Made by a program: the position numbers and the translations under genes. From Roseibium suaedae (GTDB taxonomy: Bacteria; Pseudomonadota; Alphaproteobacteria; Rhizobiales; Stappiaceae), in NCBI RefSeq assembly GCF_900142725.1, contig NZ_FRBW01000001.1:1488001-1552000 (forward strand): DNA of 64,000 nt. Direction: 5' to 3'. Positions 10,205 to 19,109 of the stretch are shown here, one piece after another. The notes beneath the pieces were generated by a model that saw nothing but the letters and a program-made list of their open reading frames with translations, made no database searches and was not told the DNA's origin. How positions within the stretch are numbered: position 1 is the first letter of the stretch; each line of letters begins with the position of its first letter.

Positions 10205-10522
10205 CGTTCCCTTGCGCAAGGGGCGCAAAAGGTCATCAAACTGCCGGTCGCCGGACCGGGGTCCGGGCGAAGGAGACGGTAGACAATTCACAAACTGCCG
10301 CCTGTTTTGGGGTGCTTCAGAACAGTGGTTCCTGACGAAGAAAGCCTGTTTCCGCACATTCACTTGAGCGGAAAGTCCAACAATATCCGACAGATCCCGG
10401 CACCCATCCCACATTCAACCTAGGGCCTCTTGGTTAAGAGTCCCTAACGAAACTGTAGAGCATGGAACAGGTTTCAAGACAACCTTGCGTGAGCTCGTGG
10501 CTTGTCCGGGCCGAGCCGCCAT

Positions 10523-11434
10523 TCAGAAAAGCGGCGCTTCTTCCGGAAGGTTGAGCTGGCGGCGGGCAGCGGTGAGCGTGTTGACCATGAGCATGGCGAT
10601 GGTCATCGGACCGACACCGCCCGGGACGGGCGTGATGGCTCCGGCATGCTGAACGGCTTCCTTGAAGGCGACATCCCCGACAAGGCGGCTCTTGCCTTCG
10701 CCGAGTTCTGGTGCAGGCAGACGGTTGATGCCAACGTCGATGACCGTTGCCCCCGGCTTGATCCAGTCGCCGCGGACCATCTCCGGACGGCCGACGGCAG
10801 CCACCACGATATCGGCAGTCCGAACGACGGCGGGCAAATCGCGGGTGCGGCTGTGGGCGATCGTCACGGTGCAGCTTTCCTGCAGCAGCAGGCTTGCCAT
10901 CGGCTTGCCGACAATATTGGAGCGGCCGATCACGACCGCATTCATGCCGGAAAGGTCCTGCCCCAGCGTGCGCTTCAGCAGAACGAGGCTTCCGGCCGGC
11001 GTGCACGGGACCAGCGCTGCCGATCGTTCGCCCGCAGTCAGCAGGCCGACATTGACCGGGTGAAACCCATCCACGTCCTTTTCCGGCTTGATCAGCCGCA
11101 GGACCTTGCTCTCGTCGATATGGCGGGGCAGGGGAAGCTGAACCAGGATGCCGTGAATGGCAGGGTCATTGTTCAATTGCTCCACGAGCGCCAGGACGTC
11201 CGTTTCCGGCGTGTCGGCGGCCAGCGTGTGCTTGACCGAATGAAAGCCGCAGGCTTCGGCTGTGCGGTCTTTGTTGCGGACATAGACCTGGCTGGCAGGG
11301 TCCTCGCCGACCAGCACCACGGCAAGTCCGGGGCGAATGCCGCTGGATTGGAGGAGCGCTGCGGAGCGCGCGGAGATCTCGTCGCGAACCGACTCCGCGA
11401 CGGCCTTGCCATCAATGATCCTGGCTTCCGACAT
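10523..11434 (-). CDS. folD: Bifunctional 5,10-methylene-THF dehydrogenase / methenyl-THF cyclohydrolase
   Basis: Interconverts 5,10-methylene-, 5,10-methenyl- and 10-formyl-tetrahydrofolate in the cytosol, supplying one-carbon units for purines and fMet-tRNA. The 303-residue length is standard. Diagnostic motifs are [10 protein letters not shown] with the catalytic Y-x3-[23 protein letters not shown], the NADP loop [15 protein letters not shown] and the C-terminal [16 protein letters not shown] at 11434 fits the family N-terminus. It is monocistronic by appearance, with an AT-poor 88-nt gap before the next gene end. Confidence 0.97.
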   Translation of the reverse strand: MSEARIIDGKAVAESVRDEISARSAALLQSSGIRPGLAVVLVGEDPASQVYVRNKDRTAEACGFHSVKHTLAADTPETDVLALVEQLNNDPAIHGILVQLPLPRHIDESKVLRLIKPEKDVDGFHPVNVGLLTAGERSAALVPCTPAGSLVLLKRTLGQDLSGMNAVVIGRSNIVGKPMASLLLQESCTVTIAHSRTRDLPAVVRTADIVVAAVGRPEMVRGDWIKPGATVIDVGINRLPAPELGEGKSRLVGDVAFKEAVQHAGAITPVPGGVGPMTIAMLMVNTLTAARRQLNLPEEAPLF

Positions 11435-11540
11435 GTCAGTTTCCTTGCCGTGGTTCTGAAGTGCTCTCTATAGAAAGAGCCGCGGCAAGGGAAAAGACTG
11501 TTTCTGCGCTTTTATGCGCTTTCCCGCAGAGCTGTGTCTC

Positions 11541-12734
11541 TCAGGTGAGCCGATCAGTTACCCGGCGTGCTTCCGCAATGGCGCAGATGATGTGGTAGAA
11601 AGAGCTTGCCGGGGCCGGTTCCTCCTTGAAGCTCCCATCCGCCAGCAGCTTGTCGCGCCACAATCCCAGTGGGGCCACGTCGAAATAGACAAAGAGGGCG
11701 TCTACGGCACGAACGGCATCCGCAAGGAAGGTGTCACGCTCAGCGCCATCGGATTGTTCCGCAAGAACGGCAGCAGCCTTGATCCATTCCGTCTGCCCCC
11801 AGAGGCGGGCGAGCGGATCACGGACGGAAAAGTCATCATTCAGCGCCATGATGGCGACCTTCCGCGCCGGGCAGATGCCGTAGGTCATGCCGATTTCATA
11901 AAGCCTGCGGGCCTTGGCCCTGGCTTCCTCATTTCCCCGGAGTGCGCCCCACTTGGCAAGCAGCCACGCCCATTCGAACTGGTGGCCCGGCTCCATGACC
12001 CGGCCGCGGTCATCCGGCATCGGCGACCAGTCCATGTCAAAGAACTCCCGCAATCCGCCATTCCCGGCATCAATGAAACGGGTCATGGCCAGCGTGGCGA
12101 TCTCATCGGCGAGCGCAGGCCAAGGGCCTTCAGGCTCAACGTCCGAGAGCGCAAGCGCTGCCTCGAACATATGCATGTGCGGATTGGAGCAGAGGGGCAA
12201 ACGGTCCGGGTTTGCCTCGCGAAAGCCGCGCTCGGGGTGAGCATACCGGGCCTTTAGAAGCGCAAGAAGGGTGTTCGCGTCGGAAAGCAGGGCTTGCTTC
12301 AGTTCAGGGAAAGCGGCAACTGCCTGTCCGAGGGCAAAAAGCGTGAAGGCGTGATTGTAAAGGTCGAAGGAGACATCGGTCTTGGTGCCGTCCGGTGCAA
12401 CCGCCGCTGCGACCGTGCCGTCTTCAAGGCGGTAGTGGGCCTGAAACCAGTCCAGGCCATTCCTTGCAATTTTCTGCCAGGGGCCTTGCCAGCCAAACCG
12501 GCCGCCTTCGATGAAGCTGTAGATCTGGCGGGGTTGAACCCTTGCGCGCTTGGGCAGGTCTGCCGGTGCTGCCGTTCCAAGCTCGAGAGCTTCATGGAAG
12601 CCGCCATTTTCCAGATCGATGCCGAATTCCTGCCAGACAGGAAGTGCAGAGGACAAAAGCCAGTCGGTCAAACGGTTGGTCGCAGCCTGAAAGTCGGAGG
12701 CCGGTTTTCCTGTGCGTTCGGTGCTGCTCATCAT
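11541..12734 (-). CDS. AGE-family sugar epimerase/isomerase
   Basis: A 398-residue (alpha/alpha)6-barrel protein of the N-acylglucosamine 2-epimerase family, which includes GlcNAc 2-epimerases and mannose/mannose-6-phosphate isomerases. Seen: RQIYSFIEGGRFGW, CSNPHMHMFEA, EPGHQFEWAWLL and RLWGQTEWIKA, holding the conserved catalytic histidines. I place the start at the ATG-ATG pair at 12734/12731 preceded by AGGA; the frame extends upstream to 12890 but without a convincing ribosome site. It lies beside the capsule genes, so a role in ManNAc or mannose supply for the polysaccharide is possible, but rhizobial homologues are mostly annotated as Man-6-P isomerase. Family is secure, substrate is not. 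Confidence 0.85.
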   Translation of the reverse strand: MMSSTERTGKPASDFQAATNRLTDWLLSSALPVWQEFGIDLENGGFHEALELGTAAPADLPKRARVQPRQIYSFIEGGRFGWQGPWQKIARNGLDWFQAHYRLEDGTVAAAVAPDGTKTDVSFDLYNHAFTLFALGQAVAAFPELKQALLSDANTLLALLKARYAHPERGFREANPDRLPLCSNPHMHMFEAALALSDVEPEGPWPALADEIATLAMTRFIDAGNGGLREFFDMDWSPMPDDRGRVMEPGHQFEWAWLLAKWGALRGNEEARAKARRLYEIGMTYGICPARKVAIMALNDDFSVRDPLARLWGQTEWIKAAAVLAEQSDGAERDTFLADAVRAVDALFVYFDVAPLGLWRDKLLADGSFKEEPAPASSFYHIICAIAEARRVTDRLT

Positions 12735-12987
12735 CTGTCCTGTGCCTGCAATTCTGACTGGCGACATAGAGCCGATTCTCCCGTTTTCTGTCATCCAGTT
12801 TTCAAAGGCTTTGGGCCAAGTGTCTGTGGGATCGGGCAAATGATGGCATTTCATTAAACTTTTCAGCGTCAACTGTGGCCGATCAACCACAAGGCTATAG
12901 GAACGGCAATTAAATCGTGCGCATGCTTGGACAGGATCGGCGAGGGCATGCTAACAAGACGCCAATTGCTGGTGGAATGGGATTCAG

Positions 12988-14121
12988 ATGAGATTTTCAG
13001 TTGTTGCCGCGCTGTGCATGACCCTTGGCGCCTGCGGGGCTTTACCCGGTGAAGGCCCGTCTGCAATCAGCATCACATCTGACGAAGTCGAAGCTGGTTC
13101 CACGATTAGCAACTATGCTGTCATCCAGCTCGATAGCACCAATATCGAATCTATCCGCCGCTACAGGCCGCTTGCTTTTGCGAACCAGTTCAAGGGTGTA
13201 GGTGCTGGCGGGGCCAGCACTCTGCTTGGCGTCGGCGACACGCTGATGGTTTCCATTTGGGAAGCCTCCCAGGATGGTCTGTTTTCATCCGGTGGAAGTG
13301 GTGGAGCAGGGCAGATCCCTGCCGTCATCGACGAGACAGGGTATATTTTCGTGCCCTACGCAGGCCGTGTGCGCGCTGCGGGCTTGAGTGTTGAAGCGCT
13401 TCGTCAGTCCATTCAGAAAGAACTCATCGGGAAAGCGGTTGAGCCGCAGGTTCTCGTCACTCTCGGCGAAAAGCTGAGCTCTACTGCAGTCGTGGTGGGG
13501 GATGTGATGAAGCCGGGCGTGTACCCTCTTCCGTTGCGGGATACCCGGTTGCTCGACCTGGTCGCCACTGCGGGCGGTGCGCGTGAAGCAACTTACGAAA
13601 CAGAGGTGACTCTCAAGCGCGGCAACCGTTCCGGCACGACGCGGCTGGAAGAGCTCATCGATTTCCCGGAGAACAACGTCCGGGTCTCTCCTGGCGACAA
13701 TATTCTTTTGTCCCATCATCCACGGACGTTCTCGGCATTTGGTGCCGTCAAGTCGAGCCAGCTTGTTCCGTTCAAGACCAAGAGCGTCACACTTGCTGAA
13801 GCACTTGCGACGGTTGGTGGACTGAATGACTTCTCTGCAGATTCCGGCGGCATTTTCCTGTTCCGTTATGAAGACGCTGATCTTTTGCGGGAAGTTCGTC
13901 CCGAGCTGGCTTCAACAATCGCAGGGAGACAGGTTGTTCCGGTTGTCTACAAGCTGAGCCTGCGTGATCCGAAGGGCTTCTTTGTTGCGCGCTTCTTTGA
14001 GATGCGGAACAAGGACATTCTCTATGTTGCGAACCATCCGACTGCAGAGCTCGGCAAGTTCCTGCAGATCATCTCGCCGCTGCTCACAAACACGACGCGG
14101 ATTCAAAGCTTGACGGAATAA
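12988..14121 (+). CDS. OPX-type capsular polysaccharide export lipoprotein (Wza/KpsD class)
   Basis: A 377-residue outer-membrane polysaccharide export protein forming the channel for capsule release. The signal peptide ends in a lipobox (MTLGACG), predicting lipidation at Cys16. The Poly_export domain is at about residues 75-165 (VGDTLMVSIWEAS, GYIFVPYAGRVRAAGLS), followed by two SLBB domains (VVVGDVMKPGVYPL, TLAEALATVGGLNDF). ATG at 12988 is well placed for the signal peptide. It is the first gene of a rightward capsule group with the two KpsS-like genes. The inner-membrane ABC transporter (KpsMT/RkpST) is not in this window. Confidence 0.93.
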   Translation: MRFSVVAALCMTLGACGALPGEGPSAISITSDEVEAGSTISNYAVIQLDSTNIESIRRYRPLAFANQFKGVGAGGASTLLGVGDTLMVSIWEASQDGLFSSGGSGGAGQIPAVIDETGYIFVPYAGRVRAAGLSVEALRQSIQKELIGKAVEPQVLVTLGEKLSSTAVVVGDVMKPGVYPLPLRDTRLLDLVATAGGAREATYETEVTLKRGNRSGTTRLEELIDFPENNVRVSPGDNILLSHHPRTFSAFGAVKSSQLVPFKTKSVTLAEALATVGGLNDFSADSGGIFLFRYEDADLLREVRPELASTIAGRQVVPVVYKLSLRDPKGFFVARFFEMRNKDILYVANHPTAELGKFLQIISPLLTNTTRIQSLTE

Positions 14122-14184
14122 GATAGTCATTCCGGTTGGAAAGTTTCATGATCGGATGATGGATTGTAGCAGCAGGGGTCCCAA

Positions 14185-15531
14185 ATGAGCTCCGGCCAGA
14201 AGGTCTTCCTGTTTCTGCAGGGCCCGCCAGGAATCTTTGCGCGTACGGTGGCGGATGAACTGGAGCTGTTCGGCTGCCGGACGCTCCGGATCAATCTGTG
14301 CCCGGGGGACTGGCTTAACTGGCACGATCACCGCTGTACGAACTACCGGGGCAGCCTGAAGGCATGGCCAGCCTTTTTCGAAGCCTTCTGCAAGGAAAAC
14401 GGTGTCACGGATCTGGTCTATTATGCCGATCGTGTGCCCTATCATGTAGCGGCTGCCGAGATCGGTGCGAAACTCGGTCTGACCTGTTCGACCTATGAGT
14501 TCGGCTATCTGCGTCCCGACTGGATCACGCTCGAACGGGTGGGCATGTCCGCCCATTCCCATTTTCCAAATGATCCTGATCTGATCCTCCAGCAGGCGAA
14601 GGATCTGCCTCCTGTGGATCTGGTGCCGCGCTACAAGTTCACCTTTGTGCAGGAGGCCTTTCAGGAAGTGGTCTACAACATGTCGAACGTGTTGTTCCCG
14701 CTCCTGTATCCGCGCTATCGGCGGGACAGGTTCTATCATCCTCTGGCCGATTACCTGAATATCCTGCCGCGGCTGGCGCTGGGCAAGAACCGTGACCGGA
14801 TTGCGGCTCATCTCATCGATGACGTGATTGCGGCGGGCTGTCCCTATTACGTTTTCCCGCTGCAGCTTCAGAGCGACTACCAGCTCCGCTACAATTCGCC
14901 TTTTGATCACATCGCGGAAGCCGCGGAAGAAGTGATCCGCTCTTTCGCCAAGGTTGCGCCCGTGGCCTCGCGCCTCGTGTTCAAGGTTCATCCGCTCGAC
15001 AATGGTATCGAGCCATGGCGCAAGATCGTGAAGACACTGGCGCGCCGCTACGGGGTCAAGAAGCGCGTCTACCTCATCGACGGCGGCAATCTGGACATTC
15101 TGTTGCGCAATGCCGCCGGTGCCTTGACCATCAACTCCACCACGGGGCTTCACTCTTTGCGCGTTGGTTGTCCGACCAAGGTTCTTGGCATTGCCATGTA
15201 CGACATTACAGGCCTGACTTGCCAGAAACCGATCGACGAGTTCTGGAGAGATGGCAGCCGCCCCGACCAGGAGCTTCTGGATGCACTCGAGCGGCTTCTG
15301 GCCGCGACCATTCAGGTCAAGGGTTGCTTCTACACGGACAAGGGGCGCCGGGCAGGCGCCTATGCCATGGCAAGCCGTCTGGCCTATGGTCAGGTGAACC
15401 TTCCCGGAGCCTTGTGCACGCATCCGCCTCGTTTGGAAAAGGCCCGGCAGAAAGGCATCCGGACGACCTTTGCCGAGCAGATGGAAGATCCGGTCAAGAC
15501 AGAGCGCTGGACCCATGCCTGGCAACCATAG
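14185..15531 (+). CDS. Capsule polysaccharide synthesis/export protein, KpsS/RkpJ-like
   Basis: A 448-residue member of the capsule-synthesis family (Capsule_synth) that contains KpsS/LipB and KpsC/LipA, retaining beta-Kdo transferases that build the Kdo linker on the lipid anchor of group 2 capsules. Characteristic stretches are FLQGPPG at the N-terminus, INLCPGDW, YEFGYLRPDWITLE, FKVHPLDNG and INSTTGLHSL, the last two being the usual acceptor/donor-site signatures. Length fits KpsS and RkpJ rather than the double-module KpsC. It overlaps by 17 nt with a paralogue downstream, so the two are probably co-translated. Which of the two Kdo-transfer steps it performs cannot be told. Confidence 0.85.
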   Translation: MSSGQKVFLFLQGPPGIFARTVADELELFGCRTLRINLCPGDWLNWHDHRCTNYRGSLKAWPAFFEAFCKENGVTDLVYYADRVPYHVAAAEIGAKLGLTCSTYEFGYLRPDWITLERVGMSAHSHFPNDPDLILQQAKDLPPVDLVPRYKFTFVQEAFQEVVYNMSNVLFPLLYPRYRRDRFYHPLADYLNILPRLALGKNRDRIAAHLIDDVIAAGCPYYVFPLQLQSDYQLRYNSPFDHIAEAAEEVIRSFAKVAPVASRLVFKVHPLDNGIEPWRKIVKTLARRYGVKKRVYLIDGGNLDILLRNAAGALTINSTTGLHSLRVGCPTKVLGIAMYDITGLTCQKPIDEFWRDGSRPDQELLDALERLLAATIQVKGCFYTDKGRRAGAYAMASRLAYGQVNLPGALCTHPPRLEKARQKGIRTTFAEQMEDPVKTERWTHAWQP

Positions 15532-16837
15532 GCAAGGCACATCCGTTTCAGATCGCAGTAGGGAGGATCGGCGGATCCTGTTTCTTCAAGGACCGCTTTC
15601 GCCGTTCTTCCGGCTGGCCGGAGAGCGGCTGAGAACCGCCGGCTGCGAAGTGTTCCGGATCAACCTTTGCGCCGGTGACTGGCTTCATTGGCACGGCGAG
15701 GGCTGTGTGTCCTTCAAGGGCAAGCCTGCAGCGTTTGGTGCGTTTGCGGCAGACTTCATGGAGCGGAACCGGATCACCGATCTGATCTGCCATGCGGATC
15801 AAAGGATCTACCACAAGGCGGCAATCGAGGCCGCACAGGCGAGGGGCATCCGTGTTTTCGTCACGGAACTGGGCCTCTTGCGCTCTGGCTGGATGACCCT
15901 CGAGCGGGAAGGGCTTGCAACGCTCAGCCGGTTTCCCGCAGATCCAGGTCAGATCCGGGAAATCGCGCAAGAAGTCGGAGAGGTCGACTTCACTCCGGCC
16001 TATCCCAAGTCGGCCTATCTCGAGATCGTTCCCGATGTGGCCTACAACCTGACCAACGAGTTTCTCTGGTTCCTTTATCCTCACTATCAGAGGCACACGA
16101 TCTATCCGCCTGTCCTGGAATACATCAGGGGCGGATGGCGCATGCTCAGGGCAGGCAAGCGGAACCGGAAGGTTGCCCGTGAGATTGAAGATCTGAAGGC
16201 CGAGGGCTGTCCCTATTTCGTCCTGCCGCTGCAACTCGAAGGGGATTTCCAGCTAAGGGCTCATTCTCCTTATCAAAGCTTTGCGGATGTCATCGAAGCG
16301 GTCATCGTCTCGTTTGCAAAGGCTGCGCCGGCAAGTGCAAAGCTGGTGCTGAAGACCCATCCGCTGGATGCCGGGTTCGAGAATTGGCAGCAGTCGGTTG
16401 AGGGTCTGGCTGCCCGCCAGAACCTGTCCGGCCGGGTTCTGTTTCTGGATGGCGGGCGTCTCGATGCCTTGTTTGAGCGGGCCTGCGGGGTGGTGACGCT
16501 GAATTCCACTGCAGGGCTTGAGGCGATGCAGATGGGCCTGCCGGTCAAGACGCTGGTGCCCGCGCATTATGCCATCCCCGGTCTGACCTATCAGGGGCCT
16601 CTGGATGCGTTCTGGACGGATCTGAAAGCTCCGGACATGGAGTTGCTCCAGGCCTATCTGACGGCGCTGGCAGGCACGGTCCAGATCCGCGGGTCCATTC
16701 ATAGCCAGCAGGGCACGCAAGCCGCAGCGGACAATCTCGCCCGCCGGGTGCTGGATCTCAGTGTCAATGAACCGGGCGCCTTCGTTGAACCACCGCCGCG
16801 GCTTGCCGCAGCCCGTGCCCTTGGTGTCCCTCTCTAG
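15515..16837 (+). CDS. Second KpsS/RkpJ-like capsule protein (paralogue)
   Basis: A 440-residue paralogue of the preceding gene with the same motif order: FLQGPLSPFF, INLCAGDWLHWH, TELGLLRSGWMTLE, LKTHPLDAG and LNSTAGLEAM. I choose ATG 15515, which overlaps the upstream stop by 17 nt; the frame could begin 45 nt earlier but that would lie deeper in the upstream gene. The tandem copies have diverged (for example GYLRPDWITLE against GLLRSGWMTLE), which suggests successive sugar additions rather than redundancy. Family knowledge points to Kdo or nonulosonic-acid transfer to a lipid anchor. Confidence 0.83.
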   Translation: MPGNHRQGTSVSDRSREDRRILFLQGPLSPFFRLAGERLRTAGCEVFRINLCAGDWLHWHGEGCVSFKGKPAAFGAFAADFMERNRITDLICHADQRIYHKAAIEAAQARGIRVFVTELGLLRSGWMTLEREGLATLSRFPADPGQIREIAQEVGEVDFTPAYPKSAYLEIVPDVAYNLTNEFLWFLYPHYQRHTIYPPVLEYIRGGWRMLRAGKRNRKVAREIEDLKAEGCPYFVLPLQLEGDFQLRAHSPYQSFADVIEAVIVSFAKAAPASAKLVLKTHPLDAGFENWQQSVEGLAARQNLSGRVLFLDGGRLDALFERACGVVTLNSTAGLEAMQMGLPVKTLVPAHYAIPGLTYQGPLDAFWTDLKAPDMELLQAYLTALAGTVQIRGSIHSQQGTQAAADNLARRVLDLSVNEPGAFVEPPPRLAAARALGVPL

Positions 16838-16871
16838 GACTTCCTTCAACCTGCAAGCGGAGCCGGATTTC

Positions 16872-17684
16872 ATGGCTGGAAATGCTCTCAAGACCATCGT
16901 CCTGACCGGAGCCAGCGGCGGCATTGGGGAGGCTCTGGCCGCCGAATATGCAGCGCCAGGGATCCGTCTTGCCTTGATTGCGCGGGATCCTGCCAAGCTT
17001 GAAGCTCTTGCCGCAGTTGTCCGGTCAAAGGGCGGAGAAGCTGAAACCGCGACGATTGACGTGCGCGACCGGGCTGCCCTTCACGACTATCTGGAAGATC
17101 TTGACCGGCGCCACCCGGTGGACCTGATCATTGCCAATGCCGGGGTGACGGCGGGCCTTGGCCCGGACCGCAGCCGCGAGAGCGACGAGGATGCGGACCG
17201 GCAGCTGGATATCAACTACCGGGGCGCGGTCAACGCTGTCACCGGTGTGGTGGAGGCCATGCGGCTCAGGGGGCGGGGGCAGATCGTGCTGGTGGCTTCG
17301 CTGGCCGGCATGCGGGCCCTGCCGGACATGCCGAGTTACAGTTCTTCCAAGGCAGCATTGATTGCCTATGGCCATTCGCTCCGAGGCTGGTTGAAGCCCT
17401 TTGGCGTGCGTGTGACGATCATCTGTCCGGGCTTCGTCACTTCTCCGATGTCGGCCCGCCACAAGGGCGCCAAGCCTTTCGAGATGAGTGCGGAGAAGGC
17501 TGCCCGCAAGATGCGCCGGGCCATCGATGGTCGGCGTGCCTTCTACGCGTTCCCGTTTCTGCTGGCGACCGGTATCCGCTTGCAGAATCTTCTGCCGCCG
17601 GTGCTGGGGGATCTGTTCATGGGCGGCTTTGCTGCCGAAATCGAACCGGATCCCAGATACAAGAAGAGCCGCACCCCAGAGTGA
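16872..17684 (+). CDS. rkpH: Short-chain dehydrogenase, RkpH-like
   Basis: A 270-residue SDR. The nucleotide-binding motif TGASGGIGEAL, the NAG motif, the catalytic serine (VASLAG) and Y-x3-K (PSYSSSKAAL) are all present. ATG at 16872 is preceded by a GGAG and gives the normal SDR N-terminus; the open frame further upstream overlaps the KpsS-like gene and is not used. In Sinorhizobium meliloti the rkp-1 region joins a type I FAS/PKS (rkpA), an alpha-oxoamine synthase (rkpG) and an SDR (rkpH); all three are here, with rkpG and rkpA convergent to this gene. A likely role is reduction of the 3-keto product of RkpG. The name rests on context as much as sequence, since SDRs are numerous. Confidence 0.8.
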   Translation: MAGNALKTIVLTGASGGIGEALAAEYAAPGIRLALIARDPAKLEALAAVVRSKGGEAETATIDVRDRAALHDYLEDLDRRHPVDLIIANAGVTAGLGPDRSRESDEDADRQLDINYRGAVNAVTGVVEAMRLRGRGQIVLVASLAGMRALPDMPSYSSSKAALIAYGHSLRGWLKPFGVRVTIICPGFVTSPMSARHKGAKPFEMSAEKAARKMRRAIDGRRAFYAFPFLLATGIRLQNLLPPVLGDLFMGGFAAEIEPDPRYKKSRTPE

Positions 17685-17696
17685 GATGCGGCTCTT
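17664..17696. terminator. Hairpin between convergent rkpH-like and rkpG-like genes
   Basis: AAGAGCCGCA and TGCGGCTCTT form a perfect 10-bp stem with a 13-nt loop that contains the rkpH stop codon. It lies in the 39-bp gap between the two convergent genes and could stop transcription from both sides. T-runs are short. Confidence 0.6.
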
Positions 17697-17723
17697 GATG
17701 ATCTGAACGTTTAACGATCAAGC

Positions 17724-19109
17724 TTACTTGGCTGCCTGCTTGAGGCGGTCGAAGGTTGTGCCGCCTGTCTTGAGCTTGGCCAGTTCTTCCGCAGTGACGT
17801 CGACCGCGCGCCGGATCTGATCTTCCGTATGCTCACTGGTAATGAAGAAGCGGATCCTTGCGGACTTTTCCGCAACCGCCGGGAAGATGATCGGCAGGGC
17901 GTTGATGCCGCGCTCCAGCAGCTTGTTGGAGAGGATTGCCGCATTGACGCTGTCACCAACGATCACCGGGACCACGGAATAGCCCGCGCTCGGGCCCGTA
18001 TCGAGACCGGCTTCCCGGGCAAGCTTCAGGAACAACTGGCCGTTGGTCTGCAGCTTCGCAACCCGCTCCGGCTCCCGCTCCATCACTTCGGCAGACTTGA
18101 TCGCCGCTGCGGTCAGGGCTGGGGAAAGACCGACCGAGAACACGAACCCCGGAGCCGTCACGCGCAGATAGTCACACAGGACCTTGGACCCGGCGATATA
18201 GCCGCCACAGGACGAGAAGGTCTTGGACAGGGTACCCATCCAGATCTCGACTTCGGTCGGGTCAATGCCGAAATGCTCGGCGATGCCATGGCCGCGCTTG
18301 CCGAGAACGCCGATGGAATGGGCCTCATCGACCAGCAGCCAGGCATCGTAATTCTGCTTGAGCCGCACGACGCGCTTGAGGTCGGGGAAGTCCCCATCCA
18401 TTGAGTAAAGCCCTTCCACCGCAATCAGGACGTTCTCGAACTTGTGGCGGTTTTCTGCCAGTAGCCGTTCGAGTGCATCCAGATCGTCATGGGGGAAATT
18501 GATGCGGGTTGCGCCGGAAAGGCGTGCACCTTCGGCAATCGAATTGTGAACCAGACTGTCGGTCAGGATCAGGTCACCCTTGTTCATCAGGTGGCCGATG
18601 GTCGTGACATTGGTCGCGTGGCCGCTGACCATGACAATCGAGGCCTCTACGCCATGGATACGGGCAAGAGCCGCTTCCAGTTCGGCGTGGCCCGGGCGCT
18701 CGCCTGCGACGATCCGGCTGGCTGAAACGCTGGTTCCGAAGGTGCGGATGGCCTCTTCGGCTGCCGAATTCACTTCCGGATGTCCGTTGAGACCCAGATA
18801 GTTGTAGGAGGCGAAGTTGTCATAGATCTCGCCGTCGATGAGCGTCGTGCCAGCCGCCAATCCGTCGTGGGGACGGAAGAAGGGGTTGGCAATGCCCATC
18901 ATGTCGGCAGCCGCACGCTGCACCTGCAGCTGCTTGACCTGCGGCAGCTGACGGAAGTCATAGGCTTTCTTTTTCGGCGGCTGGGCAGTTGTGGCTGCGC
19001 CAGCTTCGCTGTCCGGACGCCGCTCGCGGGCGGACTTGCGTCCCGCCCGCAGCGAATCCATCAGCTTAGTGCGGTCACTGCCGGCGGCCTTGGTTTTCTC
19101 GTCACTCAT
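17724..19109 (-). CDS. rkpG: Alpha-oxoamine synthase, RkpG-like
   Basis: A 461-residue PLP enzyme of the AONS/SPT/KBL family, which condenses an acyl thioester with an amino acid and releases CO2, giving a 3-keto amine. Evidence: FASYNYLGLNGHPEV, the VDEAHSIGVLG segment and the PLP lysine in GTLSKTFSSCGG. About 45 extra N-terminal residues are charged and low-complexity. The start overlaps the rkpA stop (ATGA), so it is translationally coupled to the PKS. By family logic it off-loads the PKS-bound acyl chain onto an amino acid to build a long-chain amino-ketone, parallel to sphingolipid base synthesis. The amino acid used is unknown. Confidence 0.88.
   Translation of the reverse strand: MSDEKTKAAGSDRTKLMDSLRAGRKSARERRPDSEAGAATTAQPPKKKAYDFRQLPQVKQLQVQRAAADMMGIANPFFRPHDGLAAGTTLIDGEIYDNFASYNYLGLNGHPEVNSAAEEAIRTFGTSVSASRIVAGERPGHAELEAALARIHGVEASIVMVSGHATNVTTIGHLMNKGDLILTDSLVHNSIAEGARLSGATRINFPHDDLDALERLLAENRHKFENVLIAVEGLYSMDGDFPDLKRVVRLKQNYDAWLLVDEAHSIGVLGKRGHGIAEHFGIDPTEVEIWMGTLSKTFSSCGGYIAGSKVLCDYLRVTAPGFVFSVGLSPALTAAAIKSAEVMEREPERVAKLQTNGQLFLKLAREAGLDTGPSAGYSVVPVIVGDSVNAAILSNKLLERGINALPIIFPAVAEKSARIRFFITSEHTEDQIRRAVDVTAEELAKLKTGGTTFDRLKQAAK

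Noticed and set aside
8234-10282. Long rightward frame (about 680 codons) opposite tamA
   Set aside because: It is the antisense of a clear TamA barrel; high GC and codon bias create such frames. No ribosome site or family pattern.
14146-15540. Leftward frame of 464 codons opposite the first KpsS-like gene
   Set aside because: Exactly mirrors a conserved capsule gene; antisense artefact of codon bias.
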